Shown: positions 26,101-37,400 of the stretch, piece by piece
Layout: each line of letters starts with the position of its first letter
Numbering within the stretch: the first letter of the stretch is position 1
Assembly: GCA_964520045.1 (NCBI GenBank)
Contig: CAZFMJ010000002.1
Coordinates: 1-64,000 of the forward strand
Reading direction: 5' to 3'
Source of the DNA: CAZFMJ01 sp964520045
GTDB lineage: Bacteria; Elusimicrobiota; Elusimicrobia; Elusimicrobiales; CAZFMJ01
Length of the DNA: 64,000 bases
Notes under the pieces: model-generated
What the model was told of the DNA's origin: nothing
Seen by the model: the letters and a program-made list of their open reading frames with translations, nothing else
The model's database searches: none
Position numbers and translations under genes: made by a program

Positions 26101-28403
26101 TAGAAATTTACGATATGGCCGGCAATACGGAAACGATCGCAGACGCTTTTAAAGTGCTTAAAGACACTACAATGCCGGCTTATTCAAACGGCGAAGCAGG
26201 CGGCGATAATATCTGGCGCAATGCTTCAAAACCCGGCGGATACAATGTGTATTTCTATGATTACGGAGCGCAGCTTTCTTCCGCGGCATATCAGGCTTGG
26301 ACCGAATCCGGCAGAAACGGGACAAAAACCGTAACTCTTACTTCTATTCCGGGAGTTTCCGGCCAGTTGTTTGAAAGCGGATGGATGGTATTGTTTCCCA
26401 GCCTGCGGGAAGCGAATACAAACTATGTTTCTGTCGACATATATGATATCGCCGGCAATACAACGACAATCACCGACGCCTTTTTTGTGCGCAAAGACAC
26501 AACTGTGCCTTCACAACCGCAATTGTCCGCGCCGGACGATGGGTACATGGCAAATTCGCAGTTTATAAATTTCAGTTGGAGCAGTTCATCGGATTCTGCG
26601 TCCGGCGTTTCAAATTATGTTTTGGAAATAGCCACGGCGGCGGATTTTGTGACAATTACATATTCGACTTCGCCTTCAGGCATTCAGATCGCAACGGGGC
26701 CCGTAGCGGAGCAGTTTTATCATTGGCGGGTTCGAGCCAAAGACACGGCAGGCAATTTCGGGCAATATTCTTCAACGCGCAGTTTCCGCATCGACCTTTC
26801 CACCCCAGCCATAACGAATCTAATGCCGTTAAATTCTGATGCTAAGTGGCGCAAAAGCAATGACGGAATTTACAGCGTGCATTTTGATGATGCCGGCGGA
26901 AGTCTTTTGGATAAATTTGAAGTGAAAGCAAGCACATGCCAGCAATTGTCATGCGTAGGTCTGACCGGCTGGGTTTTTGTGTCGTCCGGCATAAATTCCG
27001 CTGCCTACGGCAGTGATTGGCAGCTGCCGCAGAGCGTATGGAATGCGCTTAATTCTCTGGTTACCTCCTATATATCCGTGCGTGTTTTCGACAAAGTCGG
27101 CAATTCTAGCGCTACATTGGACGCCTTTTTTGTGCTTAAAGACACAGTGCCGCCTTCCTTTACAGCCTGCCAGACCTGTGGCGCCGTATGGCTTAAAGCT
27201 AATGCGGGCGCAATTTATGACTTGGGATTTGCCGATTCGGGCGGCTCGAAATTAGATACTTTGGAATATACCGCTTACACGGAGACAGGATTCGGAGGAA
27301 CGAAAACTATAACGTGGACTTTAATTTCATCCGGTCCTGTTAATTCTCAGGCTTTCTCGTCTCTTTGGGGTATCGCCGACTCTTCGTGGACACGGCTTTC
27401 GGAGGGAATAAATTATATTTCCGTCAGGTCATGGGATATCGCCGGTTCAACCGGCATATGGCAGGATGCTTTTCAGATAAGGAAAGATACCGCCTCTCCT
27501 TCTCTGCAGAATGGAAAAGAGGGAGGTGACGCGGTATGGCGTAAAACTTACGGAACTCTTTATAACGTGTATTTCGCCGATTCGGGAGGCTCCCTTCTTC
27601 AGGGCGCAGAGTATTGCGTCTGGTCCGATTCACAACCTTCAAGAAGCGGAGTAAGGCGCAAAGACTGGTATCCCATCAACAGCGTTCCGATAAATTCGGC
27701 TTCCTACATAACAGACTGGCAGGTTGATTTTGACAGCCTTGTCAACGGTGATGCCACTAATTATGTTTCCGTGCGGGTTTGGGATATAGCAGGGAGCACT
27801 GCTGTTTTTGACAATGTTTTTTATGTGCGCAAGGATGTAACTCTTCCTTCCATCAATGATAATCAATCCGGGGATGATACATGGCGCAGTTCATCGGGAA
27901 CGCTCTATAACGTAGGATTTAACGATGACGGCGGTTCGCTTCTTTCCGGATTTGAGATTCGTGTAACTTCAGGACCGGATGGAACAGGGACGGTAATAAA
28001 GGATTGGACAAACAGATTTACAGCCATAAATCAGCAGTCATATTCACAGCAATGGGATATAGGCGGGGAAATATGGGATGCGCTTCCCGGCGGGCGGTCT
28101 TATGTCGGCGCCAGAGTATGGGACAATGCGGGCAGCAGCCAGGAAAAAGCCGAGGTTTTCTATGTTAAAAAAGATACTGCTCCGCCGCAATTAAACAGCC
28201 AGCAGTCGGGCGATACGGTTTGGAGAAAAACCAACAGCGGAACTTATAACGTTGTATTTACCGATTACGGCGGTCAAAACAGTCTAAATACCAGACAAGA
28301 GCTTCAACAAATTCAGGAAGCGGAGGTCCATTTTCATTTGATTGGGACGACGGGGCCGTATCAATACTTGATTATTCCAGCTATACCGCAGTCTGGCCGC
28401 TGA
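23106..28403 (+). CDS. Giant secreted modular beta-protein, N-terminal 1,765 aa (frameshifted)
   Basis: The protein begins with a signal peptide (about residues 10-35, ending SAYA-GM). About 550 residues of beta-rich sequence follow, in which VxYEYDDxS-type strands recur. An FN3-like module (FDWEDVTDAGGSGLKNYEV ... YYWKVRSLDNSGN) comes next. After that comes the main repeat, about 90 aa long: GDxxWR, YxVxFxDxGGSxLxxxQ, WTxI, a T/NYISVR stretch, DxAGxT and the linker FYVxKDTxxP. The frame breaks after DYGG at base 28,274: adding one T gives GGSKQSKYQTR and continues through FSFDWDDGAVSI into the frame of 28,421. The genuine gene is therefore 23,106-51,397. No Shine-Dalgarno sequence is visible. 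Likely surface or extracellular; ligand unknown. Confidence 0.88.
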   Translation: MTVNLKKSGNSESKRTVSAFFAVCCLVAFQSAYAGMRIKTVEYNFGGYYSAVDCFGGAAGFTFPTRMVKLPEDGKIIRSAWLEYEGFVVNQNKNANPLTIYFDAGASATTARLATAQYTDNTGESIRVFGRANVTAAVNAELANLAAGRQFTARVAFTVPDTNAHTMKLYVTYEYDDASAVQVKTVKFPLYSDYTNKIAAFTGQLASGATGQMQYLAEIADSGFAMQQQWFEIRGFRQNSGGADGSVWTRIGTNANEPAMNLSYDWGDSYDFRYISSSTIVQGFSTGTVQIVNVLTSQSSMNTLSGEVAITYECSGSVGTKTQTVSYYLGQSTDAAVNAYFQSPLFLREEGITLKRVYGIIHGSYDSATAGYPAVNARIGSAVVPQATYAIQSAASQISGYRFIHDMTAGISGWTNGEVVSATFTAVSNAGGATGAQGMELVMTYDYTNDSAHTAGYKVQAGSDTTGTDGTYAMPFNTYVPEGGGSKVIRYAYIMANAMNNSATQDFTTTVNFNGNSPLAVVHRTVTEAALVTRLYNNVSQAQDVSAISTVTANYSLSSNAGALGGQAGIVYTFVPVPKNPVSLAQKKSAGGSIISQGTYINQTNVRFEAVMASSMTSDSLYLIVEVKPNGSGFDGADLSTGTLVSYSGTQVTGVVEVQGLAENTYHWRARVLGDGGSGDWVNMGGNPDFGVDLSSPTAPVMAVIIPGDGYDSNTGANIAFDWEDVTDAGGSGLKNYEVIAATATDFANVLFSSQPAGSNASAPSLAQNLYYWKVRSLDNSGNTGFYSSTRSFNMDLSSPSVNNYMSGGDLNWRKSAGTVYHLGFSDSGGSKLSKFQIKASTCPNSGCTALFDWVDISTGINSNAYDAYWQIGASTWSQLQSYATNYISVKTFDYSTNTYILNDAFIVLKDTINPTYTNNEQYGDLIWRKTERQYSVKFYDPHSKLAGAKYEIRTGAGGGGIQKKGWTDISGVGGPSFTSAWNLDFASAQDGATNYVNIEIYDMAGNTETIADAFKVLKDTTMPAYSNGEAGGDNIWRNASKPGGYNVYFYDYGAQLSSAAYQAWTESGRNGTKTVTLTSIPGVSGQLFESGWMVLFPSLREANTNYVSVDIYDIAGNTTTITDAFFVRKDTTVPSQPQLSAPDDGYMANSQFINFSWSSSSDSASGVSNYVLEIATAADFVTITYSTSPSGIQIATGPVAEQFYHWRVRAKDTAGNFGQYSSTRSFRIDLSTPAITNLMPLNSDAKWRKSNDGIYSVHFDDAGGSLLDKFEVKASTCQQLSCVGLTGWVFVSSGINSAAYGSDWQLPQSVWNALNSLVTSYISVRVFDKVGNSSATLDAFFVLKDTVPPSFTACQTCGAVWLKANAGAIYDLGFADSGGSKLDTLEYTAYTETGFGGTKTITWTLISSGPVNSQAFSSLWGIADSSWTRLSEGINYISVRSWDIAGSTGIWQDAFQIRKDTASPSLQNGKEGGDAVWRKTYGTLYNVYFADSGGSLLQGAEYCVWSDSQPSRSGVRRKDWYPINSVPINSASYITDWQVDFDSLVNGDATNYVSVRVWDIAGSTAVFDNVFYVRKDVTLPSINDNQSGDDTWRSSSGTLYNVGFNDDGGSLLSGFEIRVTSGPDGTGTVIKDWTNRFTAINQQSYSQQWDIGGEIWDALPGGRSYVGARVWDNAGSSQEKAEVFYVKKDTAPPQLNSQQSGDTVWRKTNSGTYNVVFTDYGGQNSLNTRQELQQIQEAEVHFHLIGTTGPYQYLIIPAIPQSGR

Positions 28404-28420
28404 GTAGTTCGCAATGGGCA

Positions 28421-31400
28421 TTGCTTGAACCGGGGACCAATTACATCTCAGTGCGGTTATTCGACAATGCCGGCTCCACTGACAGTATCGCATCCGCATT
28501 TTATGTCAAAAAAGACACAGCCGCGCCTGTTGTAAGGAATTTTCAGGAGGGAGACGATACATGGCAGAAATTCGGCGGTTCATTTTATAATGTTGATTTC
28601 ATTGATTTCGGAGCCGGACTTGCAGGTGCAAAATATTTCGCGTATACAGGTCCCGGCAAAACGGGAGATCCGAAAGCGGAAGTTGTTATACCCGGAGTAA
28701 ACGGCTCAACTTTCACTGCAAACTGGGAAGTGGATTTCGGGCTTCTGGCGCAGGGCACAAATTATATTTCCGTAGAGGTTTATGATCTGCTCGGTTCCAC
28801 GGTAGCTCAAAATGACGTTTTTTACGTGCTGAAGGACGAAATAGGGCCTGCAATCTCCAATTATCAGCAGGGGGGAGATGTTCAATGGCGCAATTCTTCC
28901 GGCACGGTTTACAGTCTGCTTTTTGAGGATCTTAATTCCAAAGTGGCCACGATAGAATACAGGATAACAAATCAGAGCCAGAGCGCGGTGTACAAAGACT
29001 GGACGATAATTTCGAGCGATACAGCCGGGTTTTCCTCCTATTCACAGGGCTGGCCTGTCGATTTCAGCGCCCTTTACAGCGGCGTCACTTCTTATGTTTC
29101 CGTGCGTTCATATGACAAGGCCGGAAACATGTCCAAGATAGACAATGCCTTTTTTATATTAAAAGATACGTCCGCTCCTTCCATATCGCCTAATCCGCCG
29201 GATGCATATTACGGCCATTATTCCACAGCCCCAGGAAATATATTCGATATGGATTTTTACGATGAGGGCGGGTCGAAATTAAGCTATCTGCAGTACAAAA
29301 TTTCTACGGATACCGCGCAGGGGGGAACCCTTGTCAAGGACTGGACAACTATAAAACTTAATGTCAGTGCCACTTTTTATAATGAAAATTGGGGGGTGGA
29401 TTTCTATTCCCTTATGAAGGACCCTGCCACAAATTATGTGTCTGTCAGAGCTTATGATATAGCTGGAAGCTCAAAAGTTTATGAGGATGCATTCAGAATA
29501 TTCAGGTCATCTTCTGCTACCCCAATGATAGCCCGAAAACAAGTTGACGATACGCAATGGTTTACAGTAAATACCGCTGTTTATGACATGGATTTTACAA
29601 CGAATTCCGAGGTCTCTTTAAGCTCGTTCTCGGTTCAGGCCTGCGCTAATTCAGGACAGCAGAATGTTTTAATCGGCTGGACAACAGTGCAAATAAATCT
29701 AAATACAGGATATTATGCGGATGATTGGTCATTGCCGGAAGAGTTCTTCAACGGCCTTAAAAGCGGGATAAACTATATTTCCCTGCGCGTTGATGATTCT
29801 TCAGCCCCTCCCAACTCCGCTGTTTTTCAGGACGTATTTATTGTAAAAAAAGACACCAGTCCTCCCGAGTTCCTGAAAAATCAGGCCGGCGACGATGTGT
29901 GGAGAAGCGCGGCCGGCACGGTTTACAACGTCGGTTTCAGGGATTTGGCTTCCGGCCTGACAACGGCGCAGTATACGATACGCTCAAGTCCGGATATGGG
30001 CGGGACTGTGCTTAAGAACTGGACGAATCTTTTTACCTCCCAGTCGGGTTCTTCTACTTTCAGCGAAGCATGGCAGGCTGATTTTGATTCTTTGAGGCAG
30101 GGAAACACAAATTATATCTCCGTAAAGGCTTTTGATATAGCGGGATTAATGGATGTTTCAACCGACGTTTTTCATATCCGGATAGACACAACCCAGCCGC
30201 TTATCACGGATATGCAGGCAGACGCTACGCATTATTTATCGGCAAACACGGGGTTATATAAAGTTTATTTTGAAGACCCCGGCGGAGGAGCGGGACTGGT
30301 AAAATTCCAGGTAAGAGCTTCAACAACAGGCGTGTCGGAAGGGCAGTTTATAACGGACTGGACGGATGTGGTAAATCCTGTAAATCAGCAGGCATATAAT
30401 CAGGACTGGCAGATGCCTTCGGATTTTTGGGCGCAGCTCATGAGCGGCCCGACTAATTATATCTCTGTCCGCGTATTTGACAATGCCCTGCCGCAGAATT
30501 CCACTCATACATTGAACATATTCACCGTGCGGAAGGATACGGCGCCGCCTTATTTGCAAAACAGCTTTATTCCCGATAATAATTGGCGGGAAACGGATCC
30601 CGGCGCTGTGTATAATGTGTATTTTCATGACCTTGAATCGATGGTTACCACAATCCAATATGCCGTTTATCCGTCTTCAAACATGGCAGGTTCGCCTATA
30701 AAAGGCTGGACGAATATAACCGCTTCAACGTTGACTTATCATTACACTGAAAATTGGGGGGTGGATTTTTCAATAATTCCAGAAGGCATAAGATATGTTT
30801 CGGCCCGGGTTTTTGACGGAGTGGGTTTGAGTTCTACATCGGCGGACGTGTTTTACGTCAAAAAAGATACCAGCGCTCCTGAAATCACAAACCGGCAGGC
30901 GGGAGACGGCAGTTGGCGCAATGGTCCCGGCGCGGCGTATAATGTGGATTTTAAGGATTTGGCTTCGGGGCTTACGACTATTCAGTATAAAGTCACCACG
31001 GGCAAAGCGGAGGGCGGACAACTGGTCAGGGATTGGACGGATATCACAGCTTCTCCTGCGGGGTTAAATTTATACGACGAAGACTGGCAGATTGATTTTT
31101 CCACCCTTACCGAGTCTGCTACAAATTATGTGAGCGCGCGGGCTTTTGATCTGACCGGAAAAACAAGCGCATATCAGGATGTTTTCTATGTGCTGAAGGA
31201 TGTCACACTCCCGGGAATTTCCAATCAGCAGACAGGCGACGATGCATGGCGTAATTCCTCGGGGACTGTCTATAAAGTCTATTTTAACGACGGCGGCGGC
31301 TCAAAGCTTAATAAATTTCAGGTGAAGATAACCTCGGGCCCAAGCGGAACGGGAACTCTGATTCTGGATTGGGCGGATTATGCCGTTAATATCGCCTCTA

Positions 31401-34400
31401 ACGGATATGCGCAGGACTGGGCGCTAACAAGCCAGCAGTGGAGTCTTTTGCCGCAGGGCAGGTCATACGTTTCGGTCAGGGCGTATGACAACGCTTCAAA
31501 TTACCAAAGTCTTTTAGGCGCTTTCTATATTCAGAAAGATACATCCCCGCCTTCAATTGAAAATCATCAGTCGGGAGATAATGTCTGGAGAAACTCCAAT
31601 TTGACCGCCTATGATGTGCGTTTCGCCGATACAGGAGGTTCAAAACTTGCCAAATTTCAGGTGAAGCCTTCCACGAACCAGTCCGGCGCGCCGTACCTGA
31701 CAGATTGGACGGACGCAGTTTTAAGCATAAACGCCACTTTTTATTCAATGCCGTGGAATCTGCCTGTATCTGTCTGGGACGGCCTTCAGCCTTCAGCTTC
31801 TAATTTTATCTCGGTCAGAGTGTTTGATAATGCGGGCTCCTCGTATGCTATTGCCAATGCCTTTTTTGTGCTGAAAGACACATCAGCTCCCCGAATCAGC
31901 AATGCCCAATCCGGGGACAACACCTGGCGTAAATCAAATAACGGCGCTTATAAAGTATATTTTTCAGACACCGGCGGCTCTCTTCTTTCCAGATTTCAGG
32001 CGCGGGTTTCCACAATTGCTTATGGAGCAGAGCCGTTTTTATTCGATTGGTCGGATATTCAGACTTCAATAAGTTCCGTAAATTATTCAAATGACTGGCA
32101 GTTTCTTTCCGGGCAATGGCCGATGTTTGCTCCTGGAACCAATTACATAAGCGTGCGCGTTTATGACAACAGCCAGAGTACCGATACGCTTGATAATGCT
32201 TTTTATGTGCTTAAAGACACTCAAAACCCCTCTGCCGGCGCATTGGCTTCTCCTTATTCCAACAGTTTGAATTTTAATATAGCTTATTCATCTTCCGACG
32301 CCGGAGATTCGGGCGTGGAATATGTGAAGCTTTACTATGCCTATAACACAGTTTCCCCATATTCATGGGGTCAGTTTGGTTCAACATTCAATTCCAGTCC
32401 GATTGCATTCACAGCTTCGCAGTCCGGAACGGCGGGATTTAAAATAATCGCGTACGACAGGGCGGGCAATCAGGATGAAACAGCTCCTCCGTCTCTTGAC
32501 ACGGCTCCCGAGTCCGTCACTGTGGTCGATTTATCGGCGCCTCAAATATCGACAAATACCCAGTCCGGCGATTCGATCTGGCGCAATTCTTCCGGCACTG
32601 TTTATAATGCTAATTTCACGGCGGTGGGCGGTTCCATGCTTGATACGGCCCAGTACAGGGTAACATCCGATTCGGCTGGAACGGCCGTCATAAAAGATTG
32701 GACAAATATTTCCACCGGCATAAATTCAGCCAATTATGATACAGACTGGTCCGTTGATTTCGCTTCACTTAAATCCAGCTACAATTATGTCTCGGCAAGA
32801 GCATGGAATCTGGCAGGCACTACCGTTACGGAGACGGGATTGTTTTATGTCAAAAAAGACACACAGGCGCCGGTTTTTGAAAACAACGAGTACGGGGGAG
32901 TTAATATATGGCGCAATGCCGATGCAGGGGCGACATATGATGTTTATTTTGCCGATAATCTATCTTTGCTTTCAAAAGTTCAGTATTCGGCGTCTTCTGC
33001 GGCCTTTTCAGCTTCCGGCGGCGTCATGGGCTGGACGGATATCCAAACATCCATTTCTTCATCATCGTATAACGTCCCGTGGTCTGTTCTATTTAATCCG
33101 CTTTTGCCCGACGTTACAAACTATGTGTCTGTGCGCGCTTTTGATATCGCGGGGAATATCGCGGTAAGCGCGGATGTTTTTTATGTGCTTAAAGACACTG
33201 TAACTCCTGAAATACAGGGAACTCAGAGCGGAGATAATCAATGGCAATCGGTTTACGGCAAAACATATGATGTTGATTTCGCCGACTCAGGAGGCTCTTT
33301 ATTGGATACTGCCCAGTATACTGCTTATACTTCCACCGGCCGCGTAAGCGGCTTAAAGGTGAACTGGACAAACATATCCTCTAATATTTCATCAACCAAC
33401 TATAAAATCGACTGGGCGATAGGCTCCGGCCAATGGGCGCTTCTGGCGGAAGCCACAAATTACATTTCCGTACGTGTCTGGGACAGGGCCGGAAGCACAA
33501 CAACGGCAGATGACAGGTTTTATATATTAAAGGATGCCTCCGGTCCGCAAATACTTAAAAACCAATCCGGCGACAATATATGGCGCAGTGTAAATAATGG
33601 GGCGTACAGTGCAGGGTTTGAAGATAATCTTTCCGGCCTTTCAAAATTCGAAGTGCAGGCAACTACAGGCGGCGCGGGCGCGGCTGTGATAAGAGACTGG
33701 ACATTCGCGCAGAATTTAAGCGGCAAATCATATAGCACTCCGTGGAACCTTCCCCAGATAGTATTTGATTCCATGGTTGAAGGAATAAATTATGTGTCCG
33801 TGCGGGCTTATGACCCGGTGGTTAATGTATCTACTGAGACGGATGCATTTTATGTTAAAAAGGACACAACCGGTCCCGACATAACAGATTCGCAGGATGA
33901 TGACAATACATGGCGGAAAGATAATGCGGCAGCGTATAAAATCTATTTTTCGGATAATATTTCACTTATTTCCAAATTTCAGCTGAAAGCCAGCACGGGA
34001 GCCTGGCATACGGGTTCGCAGTCTTTTGACTGGAGCGATGCCGTCACCGGCATTAATTCTGCTTCTTACACGCAGGACTGGCAGATACCCGCTGATTTAT
34101 GGACATTGCTTGCTCCCGGCACAAATTACATCTCTGTGAGCGCTTTTGATATTGCAGGCGCGAGTTCAACAAAAACGGATGCTTTTTATATGCTTAAGGA
34201 TACCGTGGCGCCGTCCGCGGTAACGGGTCTTTCCGCCGGCACGGGAAACGAGGGGGAAATAACGCTTTCATGGACGGCTCCGGGCGACAATGAAAATTCA
34301 GGCGGAAAGATAACTTCTTATATGGTTAAAATATCTTCCGCGGGCGCGATAAACAGCGGAAATTTTGATTCTGCGCAAACCTATGCGCAGAATTGGACAA

Positions 34401-37400
34401 TATCAAATCCTGGTGAATCTCAAAATACAACGATTACAGGGCTTAATGCCGGCGTTCAGTATTGGGTCGCGGTAAAGTCAATTGATAAAGCAGGCAATGT
34501 TTCCATAATTTCAAATGCGCCTTCTGCTGTCTCAGGGGCGGATACCACTCTTCCCGGCCAGATCGCCGATTTGGCGGCTCAAACAGGAGCTTTTGAAGGA
34601 CAAATAAACCTTTCATGGACGGCGCCCGGAGACAATGGAGTGTCCGTCGGAACCTGCACAGCCTATCTTGTCCGCTACCGCACTGATCAGGCAATAACCA
34701 GCACCGCGTTATGGGAATCTCCTCAAACGCAGGTTTTGTCCCAGTCATGGCAGCCATTGGGAGCCGGCGGTCAGGAAAACAGGACAATAGACGGCCTTGA
34801 CCCGGGAACGACATATTATTGGGCGGTGCGCGGACGGGATGAGGTGCCGTGGGCGGGGGCTCTTTCCAACAGCCCGTCCGCAATGGCGCAAAAAGCGGGA
34901 GCGGTGGGGGGGGTATTGCAATACGGCGTAGGCGCCGGAAATGTGCCTTACTGGCGCAAGTGGACGCCCCCTAATTTTGAAACCGGTCAGACAGGCATCG
35001 CCACAAATGCTTCAGGCAGTTCGATTGTAAGGCATGTCATAGCGCGCGCCGGCGTTTCAAGAAACGAAAAAATGGCCGGAGTACTTTCAAGCGACGGGGT
35101 CCTTCAGATACAAAGATATAACGGGAATGCAAACAACTGGACAAATGAATGGAGCACGACCACCATAGGCGCGTCAAATTCGGCATACAGGGGATTTGAT
35201 ATCGCTTATGAGCAAAATTCAGGAAGGGCAATGGTATTATATCAGGGTGTTTCCGCGGGAGAACTTTATTACAATATTTACGACGGCAGTTCATGGACGG
35301 GCGCTGTTTCATTGACCACCGGCGCGGCGGCCGCCGCGATATGGATACGTCTGGAACCTAAGAAAAATTCAAATGAATTAATGGCGGTTATGGCAAAATC
35401 GGGCAATACGCTTTATGCCGTCAGGTGGAGCTCAATTTCATGGCGGGACGGCATTCAGCTGACGGCCGGCCTGGGCGGCACCGTAAAACAGAATTTTGAC
35501 GCGGCGTGGGAAACCTCGGGAGGAGAGTGCATGGTGTCATATTTCGGAGGAACCACGGGGAGAGCTGATACTCAAATCTGGAACGGGTTGTCATGGTATA
35601 CGCCCGGCACGAATTTCGCTTTTACCGGCGGAGATAGAACGGCGCAATGGATAAAACTTGCCGCCGATCCGGGTTCGGATAAAATAGGCGCCGCGGCGGT
35701 AGACAGCGGTAATGACTGGAACTCGTCGATATGGGACGGTTCGCAGTGGGCATATCAGGCCGCTGAAAACGGCACTGTCGGGAATATCAATAACCAGGCG
35801 CGTTCGATAGACGCAATTTGGGAAAGCCAGTCGGGGAAATTTATGGTCGTGTCGGCGCACTCAAGTTCTTACGGCGTACTTTTTTCCACCTGGGCCAACG
35901 GAGTGTGGGGAACGACTCTTGCCGCGGCGCAGACCATCGGGGCATGGAGCAATACGGTAAATGGATTGCAGCTTGAATCCGATCCGAATACAAATTCCAT
36001 ACTGCTTACGGGATTTTCGGCATCCAATGATTTGCGTTCCGCGGCATGGAACGGCGGTTCGTGGTCTATAATTGAAAATCCTCATACCGCAAACATTTCC
36101 GCCAACGGATATATGCCTTTTATGCTGGCGTTTCACCGTCATGATGCAAGTCCGCCTACTGTCGCTGATGATCAATCGGGCGATGATTCATGGAGAAATT
36201 CCAATGCCGGTTTGTACGACATAAACATAAATGATGCCGGCGGTTCGGGGATAAAAGAGATACAGGCTAAAGCCTGCTCCGGTCCCAATCAGACAGGGAC
36301 TATAGTAGACTGGTCGATGCAGGTGGCTACTTCCGGAGTCAATAGTTATACGGATAACTGGATGCTTGCCTTAAGCACCTGGAATGCCCTGCAGGAAGGG
36401 ATGAATTATATAAGCGTCAGGGCAAAAGACGGGGCCGGGAATATAACAGCCGGTCCCAAAATAGACGCTTTTTATGTAAAAAAGGATACGACGTCTCCTT
36501 CCATTCCAGGCCTTGTTTTACCTGCTGATCTTGCTTCTGTAAACACGCTTACTCCGTATTTTGACTGGCTTAATTCAACTGAAACTATTTCCGGCCTCGC
36601 AAATTATTCGGTACAGGTTTCAACTTCGCAGGATTTTGCCGCTCTTGCCTATTCAGCAAATCCGGCTGTTTCAGAATCTACCGCAGCTGCGCTAATAAGC
36701 CAAAAATACTGGTGGCGTGCGCAGGCCAAGGATAATGCTGATAATTTTTCTTCCTTCAGTTCCACTTATGCGGTTTTTGTGGATACAGTTATTCCATTGG
36801 TCCAAAATCCTGTCGCCGGAGACAATGCGTGGCGTTCTTTAAATCCCGGCGGAGTGTATCGTGCCGATTTCACGGATTCCGGAAGTTCAGAGCTTTTTTC
36901 CGCTGAATATTCCATATATTCCTCAACGGGCAGGACGGGCAATCAAATAGTTTCTTTCGGAGACGGGCTTATAGCGGGCAATGTCAATTCAAATTCATAC
37001 GCCGATTTGTGGCCGATATCGGCGGAAAACTGGGCATTGCTCCAAAACGGCACAAATTATATTTCATTGCGGGCCGCCGACAATGCCGGTAACTCCCAAA
37101 TTCTGGAAGACGCGTTTTATATCAGAAAGGATGTTTCGGCTCCCGGATATACGAACAATCAGCAGGGGGATGATATTTGGCGCAATGCCGCCGGCGCGGT
37201 TTATAAACTTTATTTTTCCGATACCGGCGGCTCAATGCTTTCAAAATTTAAGGTTAAAATAACTTCGGGACCTTTAGGAACAGGAACGATTATTTCAGAC
37301 TGGACCGATAAAATAACCGAAATAAATTCGGATTCATATAATTCAGATTGGGATATAGGGGTTTCCACATGGAATCTTATGCCTGAAGGAACGAGTTATG

